A stretch of DNA of 64,000 nucleotides from RHKX01 sp046330415 (lineage in GTDB: Bacteria > Actinomycetota > Thermoleophilia > Solirubrobacterales > 70-9), in contig JAXLSW010000011.1 in assembly GCA_046330415.1 (NCBI GenBank), positions 1 through 64,000 of the forward strand, read 5' to 3'. This document shows positions 16,346-25,539 of the stretch, in pieces. The notes under the pieces were generated by a model. The model saw only the letters and a list, made by a program, of their open reading frames with translations, was not told where the DNA came from and searched no databases. Both the position numbers and the translations under genes were made by a program. How positions within the stretch are numbered: the stretch's first letter is position 1; every line of letters begins with the position of its first letter.

Positions 16346-18271
16346 TTACGTGTCACCGGCCAGCTCTGCGAAGTAGTCGAGCGCCTCGGGGTTCGCAAGC
16401 GACTCGCGACTCGCGGCCTTGTCGGGATCGGTCCCCATCAGGATCCGCTTGACCGGGACCTCGAGCACCTTCCCCGACAGCGTCCGCGGCACCTCCGCGA
16501 TCGCCTTCACCTCGCTCGGCACGTGGCGCGGGGAGCACTGCTCGCGGACCGCTTTGGCGATCCGCTTCGTCAGGTCCTCGTCGAGCTCGACGCCGTCGGC
16601 GAGGACCACGAACAGCGGCATCCAGTTCTCGTCCCCCTCGCGGGGGAGGTCGACGACCAGCGCGTCGGTGATCTCGTCCAGGGACAGCACCGCGCGGTAG
16701 ATCTCGCTCGTGCCCATGCGGACTCCACCGCGGTTGATCGTGGAATCTGAGCGCCCGTAGATGATCGCCGTGCCGCGCTCGGTGATCTCGATCCAGTCGC
16801 CGTGCCTCCACACGCCCGGGTAGAAGTCGTAGTAGCTCTCGCGCAGCCTGGAGCCGTCCTCGTCACCCCAGAAGAACACGGGCATGGAGGGCATCGGCTG
16901 GGTGATCACCAGCTCACCGACCTCGCCGATCAGATCCTCGCCGTCGGGTCCGAAGGCGTGCAGGTCAGAGCCGAGCGCCCGCGCCTGCAGCTCCCCGCGG
17001 TAGACCGGCAGCGTCGGCACCCCGCCGACGAAGGCGGTGCAGACGTCGGTGCCGCCCGAGGTCGAGAAGAGCCACGTGTCGGAGCCGATGTGCTCGTAGA
17101 TCCACGTGAAGCCCTCGGGGGCGAGGGGGGAGCCGGTCGAGCCGACCGCCTCGAGCTTCGAGAGGTCGCGGCCATCCCCGGGCTCGACCCCCGCCTTCAT
17201 GCAGCTGGCGATGAAGCTGGCGCTGGTGCCGAAGGTGGTGATCTCGGCGTCGGCGGCGAGCTGCCAGAGGGTGTCGAGGTCCGGGTAGCCGGGGTTGCCG
17301 TCGAAGAGGACGATGGAGGCCTCCGTGAGCAGCACGCCGACGAGGAAGTTCCACATCATCCAGCCCGTGGTCGTGAACCAGAAGATGCGATCGCCCTCCT
17401 GCGCGTCGAGGTGGAGGTGGTGCTTCTTGAGCAGCTCGAGCAGGATCCCGCCCTGGCCGTGGACGATGGGCTTGGGCAGGCCCGTGGTCCCGGACGAGTA
17501 GAGCACCCACAGCGGGTGCTGGAAGGCGACGTCGTCGAAGTCGAGCTCGGCGTCGTCGGGGCCCAGGAAGCCCTCCTCCCAGCCGGAGCCGTCGAGGTAG
17601 CCGAAGCGGACGACTCGCTCCAAGGAGGGGATCTCGGCGGCGATCGCCTCGACGTTGGCGGTGCGGTCGAAGTCCTTGCCTCCGTACCGGTAGCCGTCGA
17701 CGGCGAACATCACCTTCGGCTCGATCTGCGCGAAGCGGTCGATGACGCTGCGCGCACCGAACTCCGGCGCGGCGCTCGACCAGATCGCCCCGAGCGACGC
17801 CGTGGCGAGGAAGGCCGGGATCGTCTCGGCGATGTTCGGCAGGTAGGCGACGACGCGGTCGCCCTCGCCGACCCCGAGCGCCTTCAACCCGGCGCGAATG
17901 CGCGCGGTCTGGGCGCTCAGCTCACCCCAGGAGACCTCGGCCAGCTCGCGCAGCTCGGAGGCGTGGCGGATCGCGATCGCCTCGGGATCACGGTTGCGGA
18001 AGACGTGGCGGGCGAAGTTGACGCGAGCCTCGGGGAACCAGACCGCGCCGGGCATCGAGTCGTCGGTCAGGACCGGGCCCGGGTCGCCCTCGCCGACCTC
18101 GAAGTGGTCCCAGATCGCGCGCCAGAAGCGACGGATGTCCTCGACCGACCAGCGCCACACCGAGTCGTAGTCGATGGGGAGATCGTGCGCGCGGGCGAAG
18201 GCGGTGATCGCGGCGCGCTCGATCCGCTCCGCGGATGGTTCCCACAGTGGCTCGGGCGCTGATTCCGGCAT
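16346..18271 (-). CDS. acetoacetate-CoA ligase (acetoacetyl-CoA synthetase)
   Basis: 641 residues of the acyl-adenylate-forming superfamily, ACS-like branch. It forms acetoacetyl-CoA from acetoacetate, ATP and CoA. The N-terminal FWRAIWDHFEV segment is typical of this subfamily, as are YSSGTTGLPKP (about 255-265) and the C-terminal GRSDSTINRGGVRMGTSEIY and SGKVLEVPVKRIL segments; the last holds the catalytic lysine. ATG start with TAGGAT 9 nt upstream. It is divergent from sodA and its stop abuts the tRNA. Confidence 0.9.
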   Translation of the reverse strand: MPESAPEPLWEPSAERIERAAITAFARAHDLPIDYDSVWRWSVEDIRRFWRAIWDHFEVGEGDPGPVLTDDSMPGAVWFPEARVNFARHVFRNRDPEAIAIRHASELRELAEVSWGELSAQTARIRAGLKALGVGEGDRVVAYLPNIAETIPAFLATASLGAIWSSAAPEFGARSVIDRFAQIEPKVMFAVDGYRYGGKDFDRTANVEAIAAEIPSLERVVRFGYLDGSGWEEGFLGPDDAELDFDDVAFQHPLWVLYSSGTTGLPKPIVHGQGGILLELLKKHHLHLDAQEGDRIFWFTTTGWMMWNFLVGVLLTEASIVLFDGNPGYPDLDTLWQLAADAEITTFGTSASFIASCMKAGVEPGDGRDLSKLEAVGSTGSPLAPEGFTWIYEHIGSDTWLFSTSGGTDVCTAFVGGVPTLPVYRGELQARALGSDLHAFGPDGEDLIGEVGELVITQPMPSMPVFFWGDEDGSRLRESYYDFYPGVWRHGDWIEITERGTAIIYGRSDSTINRGGVRMGTSEIYRAVLSLDEITDALVVDLPREGDENWMPLFVVLADGVELDEDLTKRIAKAVREQCSPRHVPSEVKAIAEVPRTLSGKVLEVPVKRILMGTDPDKAASRESLANPEALDYFAELAGDT

Positions 18272-18280
18272 CGGCGAGGC

Positions 18281-18286
18281 ATCCTA
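18281..18286 (-). promoter_or_regulatory. -10 box for acetoacetyl-CoA synthetase
   Basis: TAGGAT on the minus strand, 9 nt before the ATG; consistent with a leaderless transcript. Confidence 0.45.
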
Positions 18287-18305
18287 AGTAAACCGGGCGT
18301 GGCCC

Positions 18306-18336
18306 TTGACTTCGAGGGCGCTTGAAGTTGCAGAAT
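18306..18336 (+). promoter_or_regulatory. candidate sodA promoter
   Basis: TTGACT (18306-18311) and CAGAAT (18331-18336) are 19 nt apart, a little long. A second -10-like TATAGA lies at 18356-18361. The sodA leader would be about 40-60 nt and carries an AAGGAG Shine-Dalgarno sequence. Confidence 0.4.
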
Positions 18337-18403
18337 CAACGATGCCCGAAGCGGGTATAGATTCGACCGACCCAACGAGATCGAGACCAAGGAGCAATTG
18401 CAG

Positions 18404-19009
18404 ATGGCATACGAAGTGCCCGACCTTCCCTACGGCTACGACGCCCTCGAGCCGCACATCGACGAGGCGACGATGCGCGTCCACCACGACAAGCACCACC
18501 AGGCCTACGTCGACAAGGCCAACGCCGCCCTCGAGGGCACGGAGTGGGCCGACAAGGACGTCGAGGACGTCCTCAAGGAGCTCGACAGCCTCCCGGCGGA
18601 CAAGCAGGGCCCGGTGCGCAACAACGCCGGCGGCCACGCCAACCACAAGTTCTTCTGGCAGATCATGAGCCCGGACGGCGGCGGTGAGCCCACCGGCGCG
18701 CTCGCCGACGCCATCAACGAGAAGTTCGGCAGCTTCGACTCCTTCAAGGAGGAGTTCAAGAACGCCGGCATCGGCCAGTTCGGCTCCGGCTGGGCGTGGC
18801 TGGTCCACGATGGCAGCGGCCTCGCGGTCACCTCGACCGCCAACCAGGACTCGCCGATCTCAGCCGGGCAGACCCCGCTGCTGGGCGCGGACGTCTGGGA
18901 GCACGCCTACTACCTCAAGTACCAGAACAAGCGTCCCGATTACCTGGATGCCTTCTGGAACGTGGTCAACTGGGACGAGGTCGGCAGCCGCTACGACGCG
19001 GTCGCGTAG
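18404..19009 (+). CDS. sodA: superoxide dismutase, Mn-type of the Fe/Mn family
   Basis: Converts superoxide to peroxide and oxygen. It has 201 residues. The metal ligands are H27, H81, D163 and H167 (DVWEHAYY). Gly77 and Gln148 in TANQDSP are the pattern usually linked to manganese rather than iron (family knowledge). ATG at 18404 is chosen over an in-frame TTG 6 nt earlier because AAGGAG (18389-18394) sits 9 nt ahead of it. A hairpin terminator follows at 19071. Confidence 0.95.
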   Translation: MAYEVPDLPYGYDALEPHIDEATMRVHHDKHHQAYVDKANAALEGTEWADKDVEDVLKELDSLPADKQGPVRNNAGGHANHKFFWQIMSPDGGGEPTGALADAINEKFGSFDSFKEEFKNAGIGQFGSGWAWLVHDGSGLAVTSTANQDSPISAGQTPLLGADVWEHAYYLKYQNKRPDYLDAFWNVVNWDEVGSRYDAVA

Positions 19010-19070
19010 GCTTACAGCCCAAGCTTGCTGCAAAGGTTGCGAGGTCCGGTCGCCGCCGGCCCTCGGGTGA

Positions 19071-19113
19071 ACAACCGACGACGGCCCGCCGAATGGTGGG
19101 CCTTCGTCGTTGT
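19071..19113 (+). terminator. terminator hairpin after sodA
   Basis: The left arm (19071-19090) pairs with the right arm (19095-19113) with two small bulges around the loop GAAT, roughly an 18-bp stem containing GGCCC/GGGCC. It lies 61 nt after the sodA stop. No U run follows. Confidence 0.65.
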
Positions 19114-19157
19114 AGGGGGCGAACGGCGACCGCCGGACGGCCGCAGCCGCGACCAAC

Positions 19158-19192
19158 TCGCAATCGCACGTCCCACAGACGTGCGATTGCGA
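19158..19192. repeat. perfect 14-bp palindrome
   Basis: TCGCAATCGCACGT (19158-19171) and ACGTGCGATTGCGA (19179-19192) are exact complements around the 7-nt loop CCCACAG. It is not preceded by a gene end nearer than sodA; it may be a second terminator or another mobile palindrome. Confidence 0.7.
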
Positions 19193-19227
19193 TTCCGTGC
19201 GGCGAGCGGGGCCATCGCCCCGCCTCT

Positions 19228-19314
19228 CACGATTGGCAGCGAAGGGAGGTGGGGAGCTCACCGCGAGGGCCAGGCCTCACCGGATCTCCCATGCTCCCCT
19301 CGCTGCCCATCGCC
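19228..19314. repeat. R1 element, copy 1
   Basis: An 87-nt unit flanked by GGCAGCGAAGGGAG on the left and CTCCCCTCGCTGCC on the right, which can pair into a stem of about 13 bp. The middle holds GGCC..CCTCACC..GATCTCC, shared with the other two full copies at 19513 and 31935. Confidence 0.75.
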
Positions 19315-19343
19315 CCGGCGCCAGCCGTGGCGGATGGGTCTTG

Positions 19344-19392
19344 GACCTGTCACCGGGGAACGGACCTATTCCCCGCTCCCGGGTGACAGGTC
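19344..19392. repeat. R4 nested palindrome, copy 1
   Basis: Outer arms GACCTGTCACC (19344-19354) and GGTGACAGGTC (19382-19392) are exact complements. Inner arms GGGGAA (19355-19360) and TTCCCC (19369-19374) enclose CGGACCTA. Confidence 0.7.
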
Positions 19393-19413
19393 GGCCGGGT
19401 ACCCGGGATCGAC

Positions 19414-19464
19414 GGACCTGTCACCCGGAAGTGGAGCTATTCCCCGTTTGTCGGTGACACGTCC
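19414..19464. repeat. R4 nested palindrome, copy 2
   Basis: Outer arms GGACCTGTCACC and GGTGACACGTCC pair with one mismatch. The inner GGAA/TTCC pair encloses GTGGAGCTA. It lies 21 nt after copy 1. Confidence 0.65.
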
Positions 19465-19512
19465 GCTCGCGGCAGGGAGGTGCCGCGCCGCGCGGGGCCA
19501 TCGCCCGCCTCT

Positions 19513-19598
19513 CACGATTGGCAGCGAAGGGAGGTGGGGGCTGCCGCAACGGCCGGCCTCACCGAGATCTCCGATGCTCCCCCTCGCTGCCCATCGCC
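19513..19598. repeat. R1 element, copy 2
   Basis: 86 nt, closely similar to copy 1 including the flanking CTCTCACGATTGG and GATCTCC..ATGCTCCCC blocks. It is followed after 3 nt by an R2 hairpin, the same order as in the 32.0-kb copy. Confidence 0.75.
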
Positions 19599-19601
19599 CA
19601 A

Positions 19602-19645
19602 CGCGGGGCGCCTCGACCTGCGCGGCGTGGTCAACGCGCCCAGCG
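19602..19645. repeat. R2 palindrome (diverged) joined to R1
   Basis: Outer arms CGCGGGGCGC (19602-19611) and GCGCCCAGCG (19636-19645) pair with one mismatch. The inner GACC/GGTC pair is weaker. The downstream GGTTGA also follows the copy at 32025. Confidence 0.55.
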
Positions 19646-19675
19646 TCGGTGGTTGAACGCTGCCGCTGCGGGCAT

Positions 19676-19714
19676 GAGGCGCTCTAACCACGCTGTACGT
19701 GGTTACCGCGCCTC
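19676..19714. repeat. R2 palindrome with compensatory changes
   Basis: Outer arms GAGGCGC (19676-19682) and GCGCCTC (19708-19714) are exact complements. Compared with GGGGCGC/GCGCCCC in other copies, the G-to-A change on the left is matched by C-to-T on the right. Inner arms AACCACG and CGTGGTT enclose CTGTA. Confidence 0.7.
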
Positions 19715-19720
19715 GCATCG

Positions 19721-19748
19721 CACGACCGGCAGCGAAGGGAGGTGGGGA
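19721..19748. repeat. R1 half copy
   Basis: CACGACCGGCAGCGAAGGGA matches the left end of R1; the right arm is missing. It follows an R2 hairpin directly, as in the 31.9-kb cluster. Confidence 0.55.
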
Positions 19749-19845
19749 TCTCGGCTCGCACGCGCTCTGCGCTGCGTATTGACCCACCTATGGCAGGGCA
19801 ATACGCAGCGCAGGTGCGCTGCGCGGGCTGCGCCGACGGCGCGAC

Positions 19846-20403
19846 CTAGAACTTGACCTCGACCGGCTCGCGCTCGGCGGCGTTCTCGATCTCGAAGAAC
19901 TCGCGCGGGGTGAAGCCGCCCTGGCCGGCGACGATCGAGTTGGGGAAGATTTGGATCTTCGTGTTGTAGGCCTGCACGTTCGAGTTGTAGATCCGACGGG
20001 AGGCCTGGATCTCGTCCTCGATCTCGCTGAGGTTGCGAGAGAGCTGCTGGAAGTTCTCGGTGGCACGCAGGTTCGGGTACTGCTCGGCGACCGCGCGCAG
20101 GTCGGTCAGGGCGCCGGAGAGCTTCGCCTCGGCCTCCTGGGTGGCTTCGACGCTGCCGGCCTTCATCGCCTCGGCGCGGGCGTTCGTGACCGCCTGGAAC
20201 GTCGACTGCTCGTGCGTCGCGTAGCCCTTGACGGTCTCGACGAGGTTGGGAACCAGGTCGTGACGGCGCTTGAGCTGCACGTCGATGCCGCTCCAGGCCT
20301 CGTCGACGCGGTTACGGGACCCGATGATCGAGTTCCGGATGAGGATGTAGATCAGCCCGGCGAGGACGATCAGGGCGACGATGACGATGATCACGATGGT
20401 CAT
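19846..20403 (-). CDS. LemA family protein
   Basis: 185 residues. An N-terminal membrane segment (about 1-24) is followed by a cytoplasmic or surface coiled helical domain with the LemA signature: RVDEAWSGIDVQLKRRHDLVPNLVETVKGY and YNTKIQIFPNSIVA. Function in bacteria is not settled; members often sit with membrane proteases or lipid genes. ATG start with TAGAGT 8 nt upstream. It is divergent from the mce cluster. Confidence 0.92.
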   Translation of the reverse strand: MTIVIIVIVALIVLAGLIYILIRNSIIGSRNRVDEAWSGIDVQLKRRHDLVPNLVETVKGYATHEQSTFQAVTNARAEAMKAGSVEATQEAEAKLSGALTDLRAVAEQYPNLRATENFQQLSRNLSEIEDEIQASRRIYNSNVQAYNTKIQIFPNSIVAGQGGFTPREFFEIENAAEREPVEVKF

Positions 20404-20411
20404 GGCGCGGC

Positions 20412-20417
20412 ACTCTA
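20412..20417 (-). promoter_or_regulatory. -10 box for leaderless lemA mRNA
   Basis: TAGAGT on the minus strand lies 8 nt before the lemA ATG with no Shine-Dalgarno sequence between. Confidence 0.5.
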
Positions 20418-20486
20418 GCCGCAGAGGTGACGGGATGGAAGGGCTTCCTCTGGGCGGTTTCCCTTAATGTGAAGTCAACGCAGGGT

Positions 20487-20502
20487 CACGTCAATTGACG
20501 TG
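20487..20502. promoter_or_regulatory. 16-bp perfect palindrome upstream of mce cluster
   Basis: CACGTCAATTGACGTG is self-complementary along its whole length and AT-richer than its surroundings. It lies 78 nt upstream of the first mce ATG and contains TTGACG, which could serve as a -35. This is the form expected of a dimeric repressor operator (TetR or GntR type). No regulator gene lies next to it. Confidence 0.65.
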
Positions 20503-20579
20503 GAATGGCTCTTGTCCAGGGGTACAGGAGCTGCACAGGGAGCGGCACGGAGGGATCACAGCCGGGTGGAGGGCGCAGG

Positions 20580-21962
20580 ATGCTAGGACGAGTGGTGGCC
20601 GTGGTGGCCCTCGTCGCGGTCGTGATCGCGGTCGTCCTCGTGCTCGCGAAGGGCGGTGGCGACGACTACGAGGTCACCGGCGAGTTCACGAACGCCTCCC
20701 AGCTCGTCAAGGGCAACGAGGTGACGATCGGCGGCGTCGCGGCCGGCACCGTCAAGAGCATCGAGCTCGCCGACAACGGCAACGCCCTGGTCAGGTTCTC
20801 CGTCGACGAGCAGTACACGCCGCTGCCGGAGGGGACGACCGCGCAGATCCGCTCCTACTCGCTCTCGGGGGTGGCCAACCGCCAGATCCAGCTGACGCTG
20901 CCGCCGGAGGATCCCGACGGCGCGACGATCGACAACGGCGGCACGCTGAGCCGCGCCCAGACGATCTCCGAGGTCGACCTCGACCAGGTCTTCAACACCC
21001 TCGACCCCGAGACCGTCGCCGACTTCAAGAAGGTCATCAAGGGCTTCGCGGTGACGGTGCAGGGCTCCGCCGCCGAGCAGTCCAACAAGGGGTTCCGCTA
21101 CCTGAACCCGTTCCTGTCCACATCGCGGCGCACCTTCGGGGAGCTGACCCGCGACACCGGCGCGCTCGAGCAGCTGATCGTCAACGGCTCGAAGCTCTCC
21201 AAGACGGTCGCCTCGCGCCGAGCCGACCTCTCCCAGCTCGTCGGCAACCTCGACCAGATGATGAGCGCGCTCGCCCGGCAGCGGACGGCGCTCGCCGAGT
21301 CGGTGCACGAGCTCCCCGACTTCATGCGGAACTTCAACACGACGTCGGTCAACCTGCGGGCGACCCTCGACGATCTCGACCCGCTCGTCGACGCCTCCAA
21401 GCCGGTCGCCGAGCGCCTCGGTCCCTTCTTCGCCAACTTCCGCAGCGCCTCGGCCAACCTGGTGCCGACGATCCGCGATCTCGACACGATCATCTCGACC
21501 CCGGGGCGCGACAACGACCTGGTCGACCTGACCCGCCTGCAGCCGCAGCTCGCGAAGATCGCGATCGGCCCCGTTCAGGCGAACGGCGAGCGCCGCCAGG
21601 GCGCCTTCCCCGAGTCGGCGACAGCGCTTCACGACAGCCTCGACGAGCTCGCCTTCTTCCGCGCCTACTCGCCGGAGCTGACCGGCTGGTTCGACGACTT
21701 CGGCCACTCCGGCGTCATCGACGCAAACGGCGGCATCGGCCGTATCGGTACGACCTTCAACACGTTCTCATTGGGCGCCAACGACCTGCCGATCGTCGAC
21801 CTCAGCGGCCTCCTCGCCACCACCGGCACCGACCTCTTCGACATCGGCAACTACAGGCGCTGCCCCGGCTCCAACGAGCGCCCGGCGCCGGACGGCTCGA
21901 ACCCGTGGACCGACGGCGGCGCGGTCAACTGCGACACCTCGATCATCCCGCCGGGGCAGTGA
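20580..21962 (+). CDS. MCE family protein 1 (MlaD-type lipid transport)
   Basis: 460 residues. An N-terminal membrane anchor (about 5-23) is followed by an MCE domain (about 30-115, VTGEFTNASQLVKGNEVTIGGVAAGTVKSI) and a long helical region ending in a Cys-containing tail. MCE proteins form hexameric tubes that carry lipids across the envelope with YrbE permeases and an ATPase. ATG at 20580 is chosen because GGAGGG sits 6 nt ahead; an earlier in-frame start would place 25 residues before the membrane anchor. First of six tandem mce genes; 1 nt separates it from the next. Confidence 0.88.
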   Translation: MLGRVVAVVALVAVVIAVVLVLAKGGGDDYEVTGEFTNASQLVKGNEVTIGGVAAGTVKSIELADNGNALVRFSVDEQYTPLPEGTTAQIRSYSLSGVANRQIQLTLPPEDPDGATIDNGGTLSRAQTISEVDLDQVFNTLDPETVADFKKVIKGFAVTVQGSAAEQSNKGFRYLNPFLSTSRRTFGELTRDTGALEQLIVNGSKLSKTVASRRADLSQLVGNLDQMMSALARQRTALAESVHELPDFMRNFNTTSVNLRATLDDLDPLVDASKPVAERLGPFFANFRSASANLVPTIRDLDTIISTPGRDNDLVDLTRLQPQLAKIAIGPVQANGERRQGAFPESATALHDSLDELAFFRAYSPELTGWFDDFGHSGVIDANGGIGRIGTTFNTFSLGANDLPIVDLSGLLATTGTDLFDIGNYRRCPGSNERPAPDGSNPWTDGGAVNCDTSIIPPGQ

Positions 21963-21963
21963 C

Positions 21964-23766
21964 GTGAGGCGGATCGCGCTCATCTTCGCCCTTGCGGCCG
22001 CGGCGGTGGCAGCGGTGCTGACGACGTCGGCGACCGGCGACGACACGCACACGTATTACATCGAGCTCGACAACGCCTTCGGGATCACGCAGGGCTCCGA
22101 GGTCAAGGTCGCGGGCGTCGCCGCGGGCCAGGTGCAGGACCTCCTCATCAACTCCCGCAAGCGGGCCGTGGTCAAGGTCGAGCTCAGCGGCCCGGTGGCG
22201 GTTCTCGGCGAGGGCACGATCTGCAGCAGCGAGCCGCAGTCGCTGATCGCCGAGTACTTCATCGACTGCGATCCCAAGGGTGATCCGATCGAGACGACCG
22301 ACGAGAGCGACTCCGACCACGCCGAGAACCCCGACATCCCGGTCGAGCAAACCCGCCAGACCGTCCAGAACGACCTCGTCCTGAGCACGATGCGGCTGCC
22401 GTTCCGCGAGCGCCTGACCCTGCTCGTCAACGAGTTCGGCACCGCGCTCGCCGGCAACTCCGACAACCTCAACAAGGCGATCAGGCGCGGTGCCCCGGCG
22501 CTCGAGGAGACGCGCAAGGTCTTCGACCTGCTGGCCAGCCAGAACACGATCATCCGCGACCTCAACGCGGACTCGGAGACCATCATCAGCAAGCTGGCGG
22601 AGCGCCGCCAGGACGTCGTCGACTTCATCGACGAGGCCGGCAACACGGCCGAGATCGCGGCCTCACGCCGGGACGACCTCTCCCAGAACTTCGCCCTCCT
22701 CGACGACTTCCTCGCGGAGCTGCAGCCGACGATGGCTGAGCTCAACTCGGTCGCGGTGGAGGGAACCCCGCTGGCGACCAACCTGCGCCTCGCGGCGCCG
22801 GGGCTGACGGAGCTGTCGCGCAACCTGCCCGACTTCAACCCCGCCGCGACCGACGCGCTGGTCAGTCTCGGGAAGGCGTCGGTGGTCGGCAAACGCGCCC
22901 TCGACAAGGGCAACGACGAGATCAAGATCCTCGCCAAGTCGTCGAAGAAGTCGTACTCCGTCGCCGACCAGCTCTCGAAGTTCCTGCGCGACATCGACGA
23001 TCCCAACCGCGCCGTCGAGGCCGACTCCCGCGCGAACACCGACACCGGGCGCAAGGGGGAGACCGGCTACACGGGCATGGAGGGCCTCCTCAACTACGTC
23101 TACTACCAGACGGGTGCCATCAACCAGTTCGACGAGATCGGCCACCTCCTGCACTTCTCGATCTTCGAGGTCGGAACCGGCCCCTGCGCCAACTACAACC
23201 CCGGCCACTACGACCCCGACGGGCCCGGCCCGGCGGAGCCCCAGGTCGGCGTTCCGAACGCCGACGGCAGCGGCGCGACGACGAACATCCTCGAGGCGAA
23301 CCGCTGCGTCGCCTGGCTCGGGCGCAACCAGCCGGGCATCAACCAGCAGGTCGACGTACCGCCGTATGACCCCTCCGTCTGCCCGCAGGGGTCCACCAAC
23401 CTCGCGCTTTGCGATCCGAACGGGCCGACGACGAGCTCGTTCGGCGACGGCTCCGACGGATCTCGTAACCCGTCCTTCGGCGACGCCGCAGGTGGCTCGG
23501 ACGAGGGCGCCGGCCAATCGGGTGCCGGGAGTGGCTCCGGCCCGGGCTCCGGCTCCGACCCCGGCTCCGGGGGCGATCCCGGCTCGGACCCGGGCGCCGA
23601 GACGCCTCCCGGGGCGACTCCGCCCGCCGGGACCCCCGATACCCCGTCACCGCCCACGACCGAGACCCCCGGCCTCGGAGACATCCTCGCCCCGATCACC
23701 GGGGGCCGCCGCGCCGATGCCGCCGCGGCCAACGGCGACCTCCTCGGATACCTGTTCGGAAGCTGA
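21964..23766 (+). CDS. MCE family protein 2
   Basis: 600 residues with a GTG start. N-terminal membrane segment (about 3-22), MCE domain (about 28-110, IELDNAFGITQGSEVKVAGVAAGQVQDL), long helical region with repeated leucine spacing, then a cysteine-containing segment and a low-complexity Gly/Ser/Asp/Pro-rich tail (about 470-575) before a short C-terminal segment. The tail is not needed for the MCE fold and may reach through the wall. An insert in the MCE domain (about 80-125) is acidic (DESDSDHAENPD). Spacing of 1 nt to the previous gene indicates coupling. Confidence 0.87.
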   Translation: MRRIALIFALAAAAVAAVLTTSATGDDTHTYYIELDNAFGITQGSEVKVAGVAAGQVQDLLINSRKRAVVKVELSGPVAVLGEGTICSSEPQSLIAEYFIDCDPKGDPIETTDESDSDHAENPDIPVEQTRQTVQNDLVLSTMRLPFRERLTLLVNEFGTALAGNSDNLNKAIRRGAPALEETRKVFDLLASQNTIIRDLNADSETIISKLAERRQDVVDFIDEAGNTAEIAASRRDDLSQNFALLDDFLAELQPTMAELNSVAVEGTPLATNLRLAAPGLTELSRNLPDFNPAATDALVSLGKASVVGKRALDKGNDEIKILAKSSKKSYSVADQLSKFLRDIDDPNRAVEADSRANTDTGRKGETGYTGMEGLLNYVYYQTGAINQFDEIGHLLHFSIFEVGTGPCANYNPGHYDPDGPGPAEPQVGVPNADGSGATTNILEANRCVAWLGRNQPGINQQVDVPPYDPSVCPQGSTNLALCDPNGPTTSSFGDGSDGSRNPSFGDAAGGSDEGAGQSGAGSGSGPGSGSDPGSGGDPGSDPGAETPPGATPPAGTPDTPSPPTTETPGLGDILAPITGGRRADAAAANGDLLGYLFGS

Positions 23767-23809
23767 TGCGCGAGCGCCTCGACACCCGTGACAACTGCGA
23801 GGGGCTCCG

Positions 23810-25539
23810 ATGAGCCGCCGCCGCTCTCCCTTCGCCGCGATCGCGTCGTCGCCGACGATGGTCGGCGCGATCACGACGCTGATCGTGATCGTCGCGGTCT
23901 TCCTCGCCTACAACGCCAACAACGGGCTGCCGTTCGTCCCCGTCTACCGCGTCTCGGTGGTCGTCCCCAACGCGTCCCGCCTCGTCCAGAACAACGAGGT
24001 GCGGATCGGGGGCGCCCGCGTCGGCGTGGTCGAGTCGATCGAGCCGGTCCGCCTCGATGACGACGGCGACGACGGCGACTCCGACGCCAACGGGCAGGGG
24101 GGCCAGACCGACGGCGTCGCCGCCCGCCTGAACCTGAAGCTCGACGAGTCCGCCGCGCCGATCCCCGAGAACTCGATCTTCCGCATCCGCTACCGCTCGG
24201 CCTTCGGCCTCAAGTACCTGGACATCACCCGCGGCGACGGCCTCCCGCCCCGGAGGGGTTCACCTTCAACGGCGCCAACGACAACGACGACCGCGCCGAC
24301 GACGACAACCAGATCCTCTCGATCGAGGAGGTCCAGGAGAACGAGAACCGCGACGACGGCACGTTCATCGCCCAGACCGAGTTCGACGAGATCGGCAACA
24401 CCTTCAACCAGCCGACGCGCAACGCGATCCGTCAGAACCTGCTCGGCTTCGGTGACGCATTCGCGGCCCGCGGCAGCTCCCTGAACCAGGCGATCAGCGC
24501 GCTGAACCCGCTGCTCACCAACCTGCTGCCGGTTGCGCAGACGCTCAACGACCCGAACACCGAGCTGGCGAAGTTCTTCCCGGCGCTTGCCCGCACCGCC
24601 GCCATCGTCGCTCCCGTTGCCGAGCAGAACGCGGAGCTCTTCGGGAACATGGCCGACGTCTTCGACGCGATCGGCTCCGACCCGGCCGCGCTGCAGGCGA
24701 CGATCTCCGGCGGCCCCCCGACGCTGCAGACGGGCATCGACCTGCTGCCGGGCCAGCGGCCGTTCCTCGCCGATTTCGCCGAGCTCTCCCGCCGCCTCAA
24801 CCCGGGCATCAAGGACCTGCGCATCTCGCTTCCGAGCCTCAACGACGCGATCCGCGTCGGCACCCCGGCGCTCGAGCGCAGCGTCGCCTCCAACCTGCGT
24901 CTGCGCGGCGTCTTCCGGGCGCTCGAGGATCTCGTCGAGCAGCCGACGACCAAGAGCTCGCTGAAGCGCCTCGGAGACCTCTTCGACAGCGCCAAGCCGC
25001 TCGCCAACCACGTCGTTCCGGCGCAGACGGTCTGCAACTACTGGAACTACATGTGGACGTTGCTGCCCGAGCACCTGACCGAGCGCGACGCCACCGGCTA
25101 CTCGCAGCGCGTGACGCTGATCTCCTCGCCGCCGGGGAGCATCACCCTGAACCTCGACCTCGACGGGACCGGGCCGCTGCCGCCCGCCGCGACGACCGTC
25201 CCCGGTGAGGTCGAGACGGGCATGTCGACCGCCGGCTACTCCGGTGCTCAGGCGAACGGCAAGTCGGCGCTCCCGACCAGCCCGGGCCTGTTCGAGCCCG
25301 ACGAGCTCCCGATCATGCACGCGAACCCGGCGGCGCCGACCGGCCAGGATGGGGAGAACTGCCAGCCCGGCCAGACGGGCTACGTGCAGGGCCGCCTCCC
25401 GGTCCCGGGCCAGGGGCTCGACAACCCCGCGGTGATCGTCCGTGACCTCCCCGGCGATCCGGGGCCGACCGACGTCTACTGGAACCAGGACGGCACGCGC
25501 GAGCTGCGCGACACCCGCGTGGGGGCGAGGCAGCCATGA
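23810..25539 (+). CDS. MCE family protein 3, frameshifted
   Basis: Two frames encode about 576 residues. The first (ATG 23810) gives the membrane segment (about 14-35) and the MCE domain, VVPNASRLVQNNEVRIGGARVGVVESI, with an acidic insert (about 83-103, mostly Asp/Gly). The second frame continues EGFTFNGANDNDD...IAQTEFDEIGNTFNQPTRNAI and the helical region to 25539. The break is at about 24239-24250: one extra G in GACGGCCTCCC gives GDGPPAPEGFTF. No alternative start of the downstream part is plausible. The stop overlaps the next ATG by 4 nt. Confidence 0.82.

Larger units (their letters stand above)
19010..19845. other. 836-nt repeat-rich gap between sodA and lemA
   Basis: No coding sequence is supported. 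The gap between these convergent genes holds a terminator, a perfect 14-bp palindrome, two full R1 elements and a half copy, two R4 hairpins and two R2 hairpins. Short open frames here follow the repeats and have no family features. Confidence 0.7.

Noticed and set aside
15960..16452. C-terminal extension of the DsbA-like protein through the tRNA region
   Set aside because: Out-of-frame continuation after a missing G; it would read across a tRNA gene.
19010..19845. Possible CRISPR array or small genes in the repeat-rich gap
   Set aside because: The repeats are palindromes of different kinds with irregular spacing; no regular spacers, and no cas gene in the window.
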